The translations under genes and the position numbers were made by a program. 64,000 nt of DNA, taken from assembly GCA_016716235.1 (NCBI GenBank), contig JADJWS010000003.1, positions 310,001 to 374,000 of the forward strand, written 5' to 3'. This DNA comes from Candidatus Defluviilinea gracilis. Its GTDB lineage: Bacteria > Chloroflexota > Anaerolineae > Anaerolineales > Villigracilaceae. Below, piece by piece: positions 7,816 through 17,500 of this stretch. The notes beneath the pieces were generated by a model. The model was not told the origin of the DNA, did no database searches, and was given only the letters and a program-made list of their open reading frames with translations. The stretch's first letter is position 1, and the number at the start of each line of letters is the position of its first letter.

Positions 7816-8460
7816 CCGATAGCCAACACCGCGAATGGTCTTGAGGAATTTGGGGTTATTGGGATCGAGTTCGATGGCGCGGCGCAACCATGAGATGTGA
7901 ACATCCAACGTGCGCGTGTCGCCGGTGTAATTTGTTTCCCAGACTTTTTTGAACAACGATTCGCGCTCTACGACTTCGCCGTGTTTATCCATCAAAATGT
8001 GAAGCAGGGTGATCAAGCGGGGGGTCAGCTTGGTGCTTTTCCCGAGGCATCGTACCCTGCGGTGTTCGATATCGAGACGGATCGGACCTACGCTGACAAG
8101 ATTGTTGCCGTCACCGGGCATGAGCGCCTTGACCCGGTTTACCAATTTTTGCGCGGTGAACGGGAGGGCAAGCACGGCGTCGGCGAGGTTTTTGTCGACA
8201 GGTTTCTCTTTTGCCAGGATGAGGATGATCGGGACTTTTTGATCTTTCTTGCGCAGAGAAAGGCAAATGCGCACGCCTGTGCTTCGCAGGGAGGCGGCGT
8301 TGACGACAACTACGACAGGATTGATTTGTTTGAGCTTGGATGCGGCTTGACTTCCATTTTGAAAGGAACGAATATCAAATCCCTTCTTTTGCAAGTCGTT
8401 TGCAAAAGAAGGGATTTCTGCATGTCGTCCTTCGATCACGAGAAGTGTCGCTTTTTTCAT
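7804..8460 (-). CDS. OmpR-family regulator with a degenerate receiver
   Basis: A 218-residue protein with a receiver-like N-terminal domain and a clear OmpR winged-helix C-terminal domain ('LTPRLITLLHILMDKHGEVV', 'DTRTLDVHISWLRRAIE', 'TIRGVGYRLD'). The receiver has lost the phosphorylation set: the acceptor Asp is N54 ('VVVVVNAASL'), the acidic pair is reduced to E10-G11, and the conserved Lys of the KPF motif is L99 ('LALPF'). It should therefore work without phosphorylation, as in atypical response regulators. No histidine kinase is adjacent. The target is unknown; the linked genes face it convergently. Confidence 0.88.
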   Translation of the reverse strand: MKKATLLVIEGRHAEIPSFANDLQKKGFDIRSFQNGSQAASKLKQINPVVVVVNAASLRSTGVRICLSLRKKDQKVPIILILAKEKPVDKNLADAVLALPFTAQKLVNRVKALMPGDGNNLVSVGPIRLDIEHRRVRCLGKSTKLTPRLITLLHILMDKHGEVVERESLFKKVWETNYTGDTRTLDVHISWLRRAIELDPNNPKFLKTIRGVGYRLDV

Positions 8461-8512
8461 TGGAATAAGTCTGATGATAATTTCAAACGTATGGGTTGAA
8501 AATTACAAAGCC

Positions 8513-8518
8513 ATTATA
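8513..8518 (-). promoter_or_regulatory. -10 element TATAAT of the atypical regulator
   Basis: A perfect TATAAT on the minus strand 53 bases before the start codon. The -35 region is weak. The leader would be about 45 bases. Confidence 0.5.
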
Positions 8519-9223
8519 CCTTAATCTTAACAAAAGCCGTTGTTTCGTCTTTTAAGGTAGCGCCGATTAAACTACAACTTCGTCATCTTATCAAGATGCA
8601 ATTTGTTCTTTAGGGTTCGTAACAAAACTAGCCACCCGACAGTTTGGTTTTTGGACGCAGAAAAATGCAGATGGACGCAGATTTTTTTGCAAGCCATTCT
8701 GAAAAATTCATCTGTATCAACGTTTTCAGCGTTCACACCGCACTGGCGCTCGGCGCAAGTGTCTGCGTCCCATTTTATTAAACTTTCAGGTAGGTAGTAA
8801 CAAAATAACCCCCTGATAGGGATACGGCCGCGCGAATGGGCTCGCCAAATACTCTTGTAAGTTCGTCGCTGGTTTCCCGGGCGTTTTTTGGGAGTTGTTG
8901 CCGACAGCAGTTTTGCCGTGAGTGGCTTGCTTTGGCTGACAGTTGTCAAACAAATTTTATTCTCTTGCGCCATTTTCAGACAGCGCCCTTTTTTCCTGAA
9001 ATCCGAAAGGTTCTGCGCCTTCGGCCCATTGACCGCTTTTCTCCCTCTACGCGCACCTTCCTGACCGTACCTTTTGGGTAAAGTCCAGCTAAGGATTGGT
9101 CGCAGCGCAAGACTGCAAAGCATCTCGCGCGATAGGCGGTTCTTGCGTAAGAGCGACATCAATGTCGTATTACGAGAACTGAATTGACTTCCACTGCCTA
9201 ACATCGTTAGTCATGGAACGACC
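8519..9223. other. Gene-poor stretch with one dispersed repeat
   Basis: About 700 bases without a believable gene. The long minus-strand open frame across 8572-9204 has no family signature and runs through the repeat at 8653-8771. The rest (8780-9220) shows no promoter, hairpin or frame that I can defend. Confidence 0.5.
8653..8771. repeat. Dispersed 'GGACGCAG ... CTGCGTCC' repeat, copy 1
   Basis: Begins with GGACGCAGAAAAATGCAG and ends with GTCTGCGTCC, so the ends are roughly inverted. Related copies lie at 12667-12748, 12797-12911, 38678-38712 and 51949-52052, always between genes. Confidence 0.6.
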
Positions 9224-10240
9224 CTACCGGTTGGGGTCGATGAACTTGAAGAGGTCGTCCAGATATCGTTCGGCAAATTCAATGACAACCACATCGGGTT
9301 TTTGTTCGTCCACCCACGATAAATTCCAGATCCCGCCGCCGCTAAAATTTTGGATGAACATCCCGTGGTGGAAATGTTCGCCCAGCATGGGGTTGACATT
9401 GAAAAAGTAGGAGTCATGATAGATAACGAGATTCGGCAAGGTCTCATCTGGGTTATAGGAGAATAACAATTTGCGTCCGCCGAGGTTGATGGTTTTGTAG
9501 GAAGTGGCAAGGTCAAACTTGGGAGCGAGCCGGAGTTTCGACTCGGTCAACGAGGTGACGCCGATCACGTTGGCAAGGTCGAGCGACTCAGGCTCCAGCG
9601 CCTGCTCTGCGAAATCTGATAATGGGCGCGGGGAAAGATTCGGGTGGGTTTCGCTCAATCGCTCCATCAACAGGGAATACGCCAGATATGCGCCGTAGTC
9701 GTTCCAATGCGTGTCGGTGGCGAGGTAAATTTCCCGTTCGGTTTTGGCTTGCAGAAGGGCTGGACGAAGATCGAGAATCTGAGTTTCGCCATGCGTGGAA
9801 AGATAGGCGGCAACTTGGTCCAATTTCGATTGGGATCCAATCTGTGGGATTTGGGCGGGCACGCGCTCGGGGTAAATGGTATTTTTACTCGGCACGATAA
9901 CGACAATCAGCGTGATGCCGCGTTCGGCATAGGTTGAGGATAACGAATCCAGGTTGGCTTGAAATTGCGCCAGCGATTCCTCTGTGAACGATGCGGATTT
10001 CTGGTACACATCGAGGTCGCCCTCGGCGGTGTAGACGAGCCAGCCGTCGTCGCCGACGAGGACCTTGGGGAAGACGCGGTCGCCGAGGGTGAGACGCAGG
10101 TTGGACGTCAGCGCGATGAGGCGCGAGCGCGCATAGAAATTCTCCTCGATGGCGTAGGGGTCGAGGACGAGAGTCCGCAGGGGGAGGAGGAGCATCCCAA
10201 GAAAAATGGCGATGAGTAGTTTGGGATAATGACGCGTCAT
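9224..10240 (-). CDS. AlgJ/AlgX-like O-acetyltransferase (SGNH-type)
   Basis: A 338-residue protein with one N-terminal membrane segment (about residues 8-28) and an extracytoplasmic SGNH-like domain. The DTHW motif is at 176-179 (catalytic Asp and His) and the Ser nucleophile is S277 in 'YHDSYF', as in AlgJ/AlgX/DltD-like enzymes. These move acyl groups, delivered by an MBOAT membrane protein, onto exopolysaccharide or teichoic acid. The MBOAT gene is directly upstream with no gap (its stop at 10241-10243), so the two form an acylation pair. The polymer acylated is unknown. Confidence 0.88.
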   Translation of the reverse strand: MTRHYPKLLIAIFLGMLLLPLRTLVLDPYAIEENFYARSRLIALTSNLRLTLGDRVFPKVLVGDDGWLVYTAEGDLDVYQKSASFTEESLAQFQANLDSLSSTYAERGITLIVVIVPSKNTIYPERVPAQIPQIGSQSKLDQVAAYLSTHGETQILDLRPALLQAKTEREIYLATDTHWNDYGAYLAYSLLMERLSETHPNLSPRPLSDFAEQALEPESLDLANVIGVTSLTESKLRLAPKFDLATSYKTINLGGRKLLFSYNPDETLPNLVIYHDSYFFNVNPMLGEHFHHGMFIQNFSGGGIWNLSWVDEQKPDVVVIEFAERYLDDLFKFIDPNR

Positions 10241-11659
10241 CTAAAATCCTTCGTAGATGCCGGGGGTGAAGCCGTTCGCCGCCATCATGCCCACGGACAG
10301 AATGAAGAGGGCGATGATGAGAATGTCGCTCGCGAGGGTTCGCGCGAATGAGTGTCGCCCGTCTTTTTGAAAATGAAAACCAAACGGCAGGGCAAGAAAC
10401 AGACCCGCGAGCAGGGCAAGGAGGAACGATGGTTCGATCAACGGGAGCGGGCTCGTATCATGAAATGGAAGCGGGAATGGGGGTTGAACCATGCCGCCTA
10501 GCACGCGCAGATATTGGAATGCGTATTCAAGACTCGGCGAGCGGAAGACGAGCCATGTGAACAAAATAATCGTCAGCGCGTAGAGATGGCGGACCGGCTG
10601 GAATGTTTTTTGCAACCAACGGTTGAGGAAAAGATTTTCAAGCGCGATGAAGAAGCCGTGAAGCAAGCCCCACGCCACAAAGTTGATCGTGACGCCATGC
10701 CACAAACCTGTGAGCAAAAAGACGACGAGGATGTTCAGTGATTGACCGATGACGGGAATCCGTTTGCGCTCGAGGGGGAAGAAAACATAATCGCGGAACC
10801 ACGTGGAAAGCGAGATGTGCCAGCGCCGCCAAAAATCGCCGATGGATTGCGCGAGGTAGGGGAGGTCGAAGTTTTCGACGAAGCGGAAGCCCATCATCCT
10901 GGCGAGTCCGATCGCCATGTCGGTGTAGCCTGAAAAATCGAAATAAATTTGCAGGGTATAGCCAGCCAATCCCAGCCACGCATACGCGGGCGTGAGCGCA
11001 GGCGTTGGCAAGTTGAAGACCGCATCCACGGTGACGCCGAGCGCGTCGGCGATCAATATTTTTTTGGCGAAGCCTTTCAAGAAGCGACGGATGCCGTTTG
11101 CAATCTGATCCGAGTCTATGGTTGGGTTGGGCAACTGCGCGGCGACGCTCCGATAGCGGACAATGGGACCGACGAGCAATTTCGGGAACATCAACACATA
11201 AAACGCGAAAGCAATGAAATTCTTTTCGGGTTGAACCGCGCCTTTGCGAACATCGACGAGATAAGAAATGAGTTGAAAACTGATGAAGGACAAGCCAAGG
11301 GGAAATGTCAACGAATCGAGCAGGGTCGTTAGACGGGCGGGGAAGAATCTCTCCAGTCCGAAAAAGAGCGCGTATTGATAGGCGGTGAACAGTTTGAAGA
11401 AGGCGAGCGCGCCGACGTTGACGAGCAAACCGAGAGGCAGAATCCATTTTGAGAAGCGGGAGGCGAACAGACGCGCGAGCGAGTAATTAGCGACAATCAA
11501 CGCGGCGATGAAAACCAGATTGACCGCGCTCCCCCACGCGTAGAAGAGTCCGCTGGCGAGAATCCCCAGCGCGGGACGCCAACGCGGTTGGGCAACGAAA
11601 TAGGCGATGAGGAAGAACGGGAGGAAGAGAAATAGAAAGAGGGCGGTGTTGAAGTTCAT
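10241..11659 (-). CDS. MBOAT membrane acyltransferase (AlgI/DltB-like)
   Basis: A 472-residue polytopic protein with about 11 hydrophobic segments. The MBOAT family patterns are present: 'FPKLLVGPIVRY', 'QIYFDFSGYTDMAIG', 'FWRRWHISLSTWFRDYVFFPL', and the invariant histidine H321 in 'LTGLWHGV'. It should pass acetyl or acyl groups across the membrane to the AlgJ-like partner. The ATG at 11659 is chosen over a TTG five codons upstream. Confidence 0.92.
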   Translation of the reverse strand: MNFNTALFLFLFLPFFLIAYFVAQPRWRPALGILASGLFYAWGSAVNLVFIAALIVANYSLARLFASRFSKWILPLGLLVNVGALAFFKLFTAYQYALFFGLERFFPARLTTLLDSLTFPLGLSFISFQLISYLVDVRKGAVQPEKNFIAFAFYVLMFPKLLVGPIVRYRSVAAQLPNPTIDSDQIANGIRRFLKGFAKKILIADALGVTVDAVFNLPTPALTPAYAWLGLAGYTLQIYFDFSGYTDMAIGLARMMGFRFVENFDLPYLAQSIGDFWRRWHISLSTWFRDYVFFPLERKRIPVIGQSLNILVVFLLTGLWHGVTINFVAWGLLHGFFIALENLFLNRWLQKTFQPVRHLYALTIILFTWLVFRSPSLEYAFQYLRVLGGMVQPPFPLPFHDTSPLPLIEPSFLLALLAGLFLALPFGFHFQKDGRHSFARTLASDILIIALFILSVGMMAANGFTPGIYEGF

Positions 11660-11673
11660 GGCGAAACGCGGCA

Positions 11674-11679
11674 ATTATA
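11674..11679 (-). promoter_or_regulatory. -10 element TATAAT of the MBOAT gene
   Basis: A perfect TATAAT on the minus strand, 14 bases before the ATG at 11659, which gives a predicted leader of only about 8 bases. Confidence 0.5.
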
Positions 11680-11828
11680 ACGGAGAGGGTTTCGCGTCGT
11701 ATATCTTGGTACCACTTGTTTGATACGCAGGTTTCACGGAACACGCGGACATTAATGATTTTCCCGCGCCTCTCGGGATACTGCGCGTCGGCTGTGTCGA
11801 AATAGTGAAGTCGGACGTGTTTCGTTTT

Positions 11829-12119
11829 TTATCTGCCGATCAACAGCACAGTTCCCTCTTCCCATTTCAATGTGGACGAGGGCGACTCTTGCTTGCGGAT
11901 TTGTTCCGCCATCTCCTTCACGATCTCCATGCGCCGCCCCGCCGCCCAGGGGTATGCCTTATCCCATTCCGCGTCGGTGTTCGGAAACCAGATGATGGCG
12001 AACGTTCCAGGTCCGCCGAACTCCCAGTAGAACTCGCACGTTCTTTTGTTGAACAAAGAGCCTTCGATGTATTGGATCGTGCCAGAACGTCCTTTTGCGA
12101 TCATTTTGACTTTTGCCAT
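11829..12119 (-). CDS. Conserved hypothetical protein, 96 aa
   Basis: A soluble 96-residue protein with no membrane segment or metal motif. It is rich in aromatic residues in the middle ('TCEFYWEFGGPGTFAIIWFP'), suggesting a compact beta-rich fold. It starts 16 bases after the GNAT gene stop, so the two are probably co-transcribed. I do not recognise the family. Confidence 0.65.
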   Translation of the reverse strand: MAKVKMIAKGRSGTIQYIEGSLFNKRTCEFYWEFGGPGTFAIIWFPNTDAEWDKAYPWAAGRRMEIVKEMAEQIRKQESPSSTLKWEEGTVLLIGR

Positions 12120-12135
12120 TTTGACTTTCCTTCGA

Positions 12136-12615
12136 TCATTCCGAACCGCCCAGCCAATTTTTCCAAATCCCCGGCGTCGAATCGGGGATTGCTACTGCGC
12201 CAGCGACTTTGGTATAGAATTCCTGCGGACCCGCCCAGCCGACAATGGCATACCCGTAGCCTTTGATTTTCATTTCCACGAGACATGCCAGCAGTAACGC
12301 TTTGCCGATTCCCTTTCCTTGCATGGATTCAAGCACGCCCATCGGACCGAACAAGCCCAACGCCGCCGTGTCGTAACAGGCAAAGCCGACCATGTTGCGC
12401 CCGTGTTGGGCGATGTAACTGGATGTGGGAGCGCGCGAGAAGCTAACCTCCATCTCGGTCGCCCAACCATCATAGAAGTGTTCGCGCACCCATTTCACAG
12501 CGAGGGATTTTTCAGTGCCGATCGGTTTGCGGATCGTGATGCCGGGCGCGACAAGATTCGAAAACGTGGATAGCGTCTCCGGCAGGTCGTAGAGTTTTAC
12601 AAGCATATCGGTCAT
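12136..12615 (-). CDS. GNAT-family N-acetyltransferase
   Basis: A 159-residue GNAT protein. The acetyl-CoA pyrophosphate loop is seen in 'GVLESMQGKGIGKALLLACL' (Q-x-x-G-x-G/A pattern), preceded by the beta4 strand 'AALGLFGPMGV'. The C-terminal part ('GYGYAIVGWAG..EFYTKVAGA') fits motif B. AGGAG lies five bases before the ATG and a TATACT -10 about 30 bases before it. The substrate is unknown. Confidence 0.85.
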   Translation of the reverse strand: MTDMLVKLYDLPETLSTFSNLVAPGITIRKPIGTEKSLAVKWVREHFYDGWATEMEVSFSRAPTSSYIAQHGRNMVGFACYDTAALGLFGPMGVLESMQGKGIGKALLLACLVEMKIKGYGYAIVGWAGPQEFYTKVAGAVAIPDSTPGIWKNWLGGSE

Positions 12616-12666
12616 GGAGGCTCCTGTCTCGCTAGAAGTATACCTATGCGCCGATTACTTTACACG

Positions 12667-12748
12667 TTCAAAATTGGGACGCAGATTCACGCTGAAAACG
12701 CAGATTTTTCTTTCTTTCAGATCAGTGAAATCAGCGTTTTCTGCGTCC
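12667..12748. repeat. Dispersed 'GGACGCAG ... CTGCGTCC' repeat, copy 2
   Basis: Begins near GGGACGCAGATTCACGC and ends TTCTGCGTCC. It resembles the copy at 51949-52047 closely, including 'CGCAGATTTT' and 'AATCAGCG' blocks. Confidence 0.6.
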
Positions 12749-12762
12749 ATCAGGCATGGTGC

Positions 12763-12793
12763 AAGATAATCAGCCCATAGGTCTGATTATCTT
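12763..12793. repeat. Inverted repeat between two dispersed repeats
   Basis: AAGATAATCAG (12763-12773) and CTGATTATCTT (12783-12793) form an 11-base stem. The same AAGATAATCAG word ends the repeat near 52047, so it belongs to the repeat family rather than to a terminator. Confidence 0.6.
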
Positions 12794-12796
12794 ACA

Positions 12797-12911
12797 AATT
12801 CAAAATCGAGACGCAGAAAAACGCGGACGAACGCAGAGGTTGAAAACTTCCGCGCGCATCCGCGCTTGTCCGTGCCCAAGTAACATTCTGTGAGGTAATC
12901 AGATTCTTACA
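12797..12911. repeat. Dispersed repeat, copy 3
   Basis: A second, more diverged copy next to copy 2: 'GAGACGCAGAAAAACGCGG' at the start and 'TGAGGTAATCAGATTC' at the end. Together copies 2 and 3 fill the 300 bases between the GNAT and cupin genes, where no coding frame is credible. Confidence 0.55.
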
Positions 12912-12916
12912 CGCCG

Positions 12917-13363
12917 CTAGACCACGTTGAAATCGCTCATCTTGCGGATGCGGTCTTTGACTGCCGGGTCTTTTAATTCTTCGGCTGTGTAGTTCATCTT
13001 GAAGTCCACTTGATCTTCGTAGCCGCCGGGTTCGTAAATGAGCATATTGCGGCTGTCTTTGCCGCCTACGACTCTCACGCTGTGGACGGTGTTCGGCGGG
13101 ACGTAGAGCGCGTCGCCCGCGCTGAGGATGCGGGTCTCGCCTGCGACCGTCCACTCCACTTGACCATCCAGCACATAAAAAGTTTCGGAGTGATCTTTGT
13201 GAAAATGCGGCGGCACTTCAAAGGTGGACAGCCAGCGCGAGATCATGATGGTGTAGCGGTTTTCGCTTTGTTTCGTTGTGACGACGAGCTCCATGTCCGT
13301 CACGCCGTCCTCCTCGAAGGAGGGGCGTTTGCCCGCCATGGAAAATACGTGTTTTGCGCTCAT
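12917..13363 (-). CDS. Cupin-domain protein
   Basis: A 148-residue single cupin. Motif 1 is seen in 'VPPHFHKDHSETFYVLDGQVEW' (G-x5-H-x-H-x-E type) and motif 2 in 'ALYVPPNTVHSVRV' (P-x-x-x-x-H). The three His and one Glu would bind a metal. The ATG at 13363 has GGAG upstream. It follows the NmrA-like gene by 16 bases on the same strand, so they are likely one unit. Activity (dioxygenase, isomerase or sensor) cannot be decided. Confidence 0.85.
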   Translation of the reverse strand: MSAKHVFSMAGKRPSFEEDGVTDMELVVTTKQSENRYTIMISRWLSTFEVPPHFHKDHSETFYVLDGQVEWTVAGETRILSAGDALYVPPNTVHSVRVVGGKDSRNMLIYEPGGYEDQVDFKMNYTAEELKDPAVKDRIRKMSDFNVV

Positions 13364-13379
13364 GATTTTTTCTCCGATG

Positions 13380-14018
13380 TTAGTACGCCACAGTGACGCG
13401 CTTACGGATGAAGCGCGGCGTTTCGATTTCATTGACCAGCGCAACGGCAAAATCTTCGATGGAGATGGCGCTGTTTCCCTGCGCGTCCACCAGCAGACGG
13501 TTATCGTCGCCGATGCGGAAGACGCCGGTGCGACTGCCGGGGGCGATTCTGTCGGCTGGGCTGAAGTACGTCCAATCCAGGGTGGTGTTCTGGCGATAGG
13601 CTTTCAGCGCGTCGCCGTGCGCGCTGGCGAACGGTCTCCAGTCCGGTGGAAATTGGGGGCTATCCATTAACAAAAGACCGGGCGACACTTCCAAGCTTCC
13701 CGCTCCGCCCACGATCAGCAGGCGATTCATTCGAGCGGCTGATAGCCCTTTCATCAGGGAGTTGGCGGCGTCTGTCAATGTGCCGGGCGCGGAAAAATCG
13801 GGCGCATACGCGCTGACAACGGCGTGGTGACCGGCTACCGCAACAGCGACGTTGTCCGCGTTCAGCACGTCGGCTTTGTGAAAGGTGAGGTTGGGGTGGG
13901 AGGCGTCTCCGCTTTCAGGATGGCGAACCAGCCCGGTGACGGTATGACCGCGCGTCAGCGCTTCCTGTGTGATGACCTTGCCGATGTTCCCCGTCGCGCC
14001 AAAGATGGCTATTTTCAT
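13380..14018 (-). CDS. NmrA/SDR-type NAD(P)-binding oxidoreductase
   Basis: A 212-residue protein that begins with the dinucleotide-binding loop GATGNIG (residues 7-13) and has the NAD(P)H-binding-like layout of YwnB-type proteins ('HKADVLNADNVAVAVAGHHAVVSAY'). AAGGAG precedes the ATG, and a TATTAT/TATAGT -10 lies in the 91-base gap to the divergent HxlR gene. In many bacteria such reductases are controlled by the adjacent HxlR regulator in response to quinones or aldehydes; that is inference here. Confidence 0.88.
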   Translation of the reverse strand: MKIAIFGATGNIGKVITQEALTRGHTVTGLVRHPESGDASHPNLTFHKADVLNADNVAVAVAGHHAVVSAYAPDFSAPGTLTDAANSLMKGLSAARMNRLLIVGGAGSLEVSPGLLLMDSPQFPPDWRPFASAHGDALKAYRQNTTLDWTYFSPADRIAPGSRTGVFRIGDDNRLLVDAQGNSAISIEDFAVALVNEIETPRFIRKRVTVAY

Positions 14019-14097
14019 ATCTATTGCTCTCCTTGTGATAAATTTTGGTCACTATAATAGACTAACACTCTTATCGCAAGCAGGCACTTTGGAGTGA

Positions 14098-14103
14098 TAT
14101 ACT
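14098..14103 (+). promoter_or_regulatory. Extended -10 TGATATACT, leaderless start of HxlR gene
   Basis: TATACT with an upstream TG (14095-14096) ends six bases before the ATG at 14110, so the transcript should begin at the start codon. Confidence 0.6.
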
Positions 14104-14109
14104 TACCGC

Positions 14110-14493
14110 ATGGAAACCAGAATTACAAATGGAAATGTGTATAAGAAAGCCTGCCCCACCCGTTTGGCGTTAGACCGCATCGCAGATAAATGGACGACTT
14201 TGATCGTGGGGCTGTTGGATGGCGGCCCGCGCCGTTTCTCTGAATTGAAACGCGAGATCGAGGGGATTTCGCAAAAGATGCTGACGCAAACTTTGCGCGA
14301 TTTGGAACGCGACGGACTGGTGACGCGCACGGTGTACGCGCAGATTCCGCCGCGCGTGGAATATGCGCTCACGCCGCTGGGGCAAACGCTGTGCGAGCCG
14401 ATCGCCGCCATCCGCAAATGGGCGGAGATGAACATCAACGAAGTGGTTGACGCGCAGTTGATCTATGACGCGCAACGCCCCGGAAGTTCGTGA
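14110..14493 (+). CDS. HxlR-family transcriptional regulator
   Basis: A 127-residue winged-helix protein. 'CPTRLALDRIADKWTTLIVGLL', 'GGPRRFSELKREIEGISQKMLTQTLRDLERDGLVTR' and 'YALTPLGQTL' are the standard HxlR segments. C15 in the N-terminal arm matches the redox-sensing cysteine of YodB/HypR-type members. It faces the NmrA-like gene and probably represses the shared 91-base promoter region. Confidence 0.93.
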   Translation: METRITNGNVYKKACPTRLALDRIADKWTTLIVGLLDGGPRRFSELKREIEGISQKMLTQTLRDLERDGLVTRTVYAQIPPRVEYALTPLGQTLCEPIAAIRKWAEMNINEVVDAQLIYDAQRPGSS

Positions 14494-14532
14494 GCCTTCC
14501 CTCTGGTTTGACCCGTCAGTTTTTTACATACC

Positions 14533-17500
14533 CTACACCAACGCATCCCTCACCCACTCGATCGGATGCCGCGCATCCACATTCGCGCCATGCTGAAATT
14601 GCATCCGACACGCCGCGCCCGTTGATGCGATTTCCACACTTCGACTTGGCTCAGTGTAAACTTTCCACTCACTACTCTCTACTCCTCTACTCACTATTCC
14701 TCTATTCACCGCCATCTCAAACACCTTCATCGAAACCTCATAATGCTCCGTCTCGAAGCCAAACGTCCCTGCCATACCGCAACAGCCCGCGTCGCTTAAC
14801 TCCACGTCGAAGCCGCACGCGCGCAACAACTCCACGCTGGCATTCGCGCCGCTTGCGATTCCATCGGCAGACAATCCCTCCGCGCGCTGATGGCAATGCG
14901 GATGAAATTTTATTTTTCGATTTCGATTCCCTTCACCTCCCAATTGATCCCCCAGTCTGCCTACGCGCAGAGCGCCAAACTCCGATGAACGCAACAAGAA
15001 CTCATCCAACAACCAGACTTTCGACTCACGCGCGCGAATTTCCTCTTTGGATTCGGGAAGCAAGTCCGCGTAATCATTTTTCAGAAGATAGATTTCGGGA
15101 GGCTCGACCCCGACGATAAACGCTTCGCGCGACGGGTCGATCTGATTCAGCCACCTCAACATTTCTCTAGCGTGACGCCGCGCCGCATCCACGAATCCCT
15201 TCGAGAGCAGAGACGCCCCCGCGCCAACGATCGGCAACACGCGGACATCGTATCCGCACATCGTCAACACCTCCAACGCGGCTTCTTCCACTTGAGGTTC
15301 GATGTAACGGGAAAATACATCGGGCAGGAAAATTATTTTTTCTCCGTGACTCAGTGTCTCCGTGGTTCGCAGTTTCGCCCTTCGACTTGAAATCTGCGGT
15401 AAGGGACGTTCCTCCGCCAACCCCAACACCTTCGCGATCAGCTTCTTCGTCGACGCGAACTCCATCAACCCATTCGCCAGCGGCGCGACATACGACATCA
15501 TCTTCGCCGCGACGTGAAAGTACCCGAACACATAATCCCGCAACGGACGGGGATGAGTCTTGTAATATTCATTCTCGAATTCGTACTTCAACTTCGCCAT
15601 ATCCACCCCGCTGGGACATTCCGCTTTACAGCCTTTGCAAGCCAAACACAAGTCGAGCGCTTCGAAAACATCGGACGATAGACCATTGACCATAAATCGT
15701 CCATCGTCCAACGTCTGTGGTCGCGCGATCAGCGCACGCAGCAAATTCGCCCTCCCCCTCGTCGAGTGCATCTCGTCCCTTGTCGCCTGAAACGATGGAC
15801 ACATCACGCCTGTTGATTTCCTGCACACCCCTTGACCGTTGCATTGCTCAACAGCAAGTTCAAATCCGCCTTGACGAGCAAACGATAGATTTGGTTTCCA
15901 TGATTTCGTTTGATAATCAACTCCATAACGTAAATTCGCATCCATTTTCGGCGCATCAATGATCTTGCCTGGGTTCATTATGTGATTCGGGTCCGCCGCG
16001 TTTTTCAGCAGACGCATCGCATCCATCACCTCCGCGCCGTATGCTCGCGCGAGATGTTCGGAACGCGCCAAACCGTCACCGTGTTCACTGCTCATCGCGC
16101 CGCCCAGGCTCAACGTCAGCGCAAGAACCGCCTCGCTGATCAAGCGCAGACTCTCCACGCCGCGCGTCGTCTTCAAATCCAACACAGGACGAATGTGCAA
16201 ACATCCCGCCGACGCGTGGGCGTAAATATTCCCAACCACATCGTGCGCGGATAAAATTTTCTCCACCTCGCGCACAAACTCGCCGAGCCGCTCGACTGGA
16301 ATCGCGCAGTCCTCGATGAACGCAATCGGTCGCGCCGAGCGCGGTTGCGAATCCAGCAGACCCAGTCCCATCTTGCGGACATTCCAAATCCGCGCCTGAT
16401 CTTCTTTCGATTCGGCGATGAAAATATTTTCGCCATTCCGCGCTGAGCGGAGGTCTGAGCGAAGCGGAGCGGAGACGAAGACCGCAGTCGAAGCGCTTTG
16501 CGGTGTAACGAGACCACGCGCTCGCATCAACAATTCTTTCGGCTCACCACCGCTGAACTCAACTACCAACACCGCGGCAGGCGTCCTGAGCGAAGACGAA
16601 GGATCGCCTTGAATCCAACTTGCCTCGCTCGCATATCCCGCCGAACTCCGCGCCGCGCGGATGATCGTATCGGGGATCAACTCAATCGCGGATGGGTTAT
16701 GAGACAGCAAACGCGGCACATCATCGCACGCCTCCGCCGCGCTCGCGTAAGTAAGCACCGCCAATATCGTATGCTTCGGCTTCGACACGAGATTCACTTT
16801 CATCTTGCGAATCACCGCGAGTGTGCCCTCTGATCCTGCAAGTAATCGAGCGAGATTGATGTCAGACGATGGACGATAGACCGTAGACGATAATCCATAA
16901 TCAGCGGAATCCCATTGTGGCGGCGCAGACGGACTCCACGGCAACAAATAATTCAACCGATACCCCATCGCATTTCGCCATGTCTTTGGATAACTGCGCT
17001 TTATCGCATCCGCGTACTTCTCAAGAATCTTGAACACCGCCCCAACCACCCGCGACTGCTCACTGTTCACTGATAACTTGTCACTTTTCACTGATAACTT
17101 TTCATTCACTTCTCCCCACGTCGCAAGACTCCCATCCCCCAAAATCACCTCCGCCTCCAAAATATGATCCGCGCTCATGCCGTAGACAATTGAATGCGCG
17201 CCCGTTGCGTTGTTCGCGATGACGCCGCCCATCGTCGCGCGTTCGGCAGAGGCAGGGTCGGGACCAAACATCAGTCCGTGTTTTGAGGCGGCTTTGTTCA
17301 AGTCAGACAAAACAACGCCAGGCTCGACGATGGCAAATTTTTCCTCGGGGTTAATTTCTACGATCTTGTCCAACCAGCGCGAGCAATCGAGGATCAACGC
17401 CTCGCCAACTGCCTGCCCCGCCAGCGAAGTCCCTGCGCCGCGCGGCAAAATGGGAATCTTATACTTCGCCGCCAACTCAACCGCCGCGTGCAACTCCTCC

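Noticed and set aside
8572..9204. A 210-codon minus-strand open frame between the atypical regulator and the AlgJ-like gene
   Set aside because: It has no family signature, runs through a dispersed repeat copy, has no ribosome site, and its residue composition is not protein-like. Treated as non-coding.
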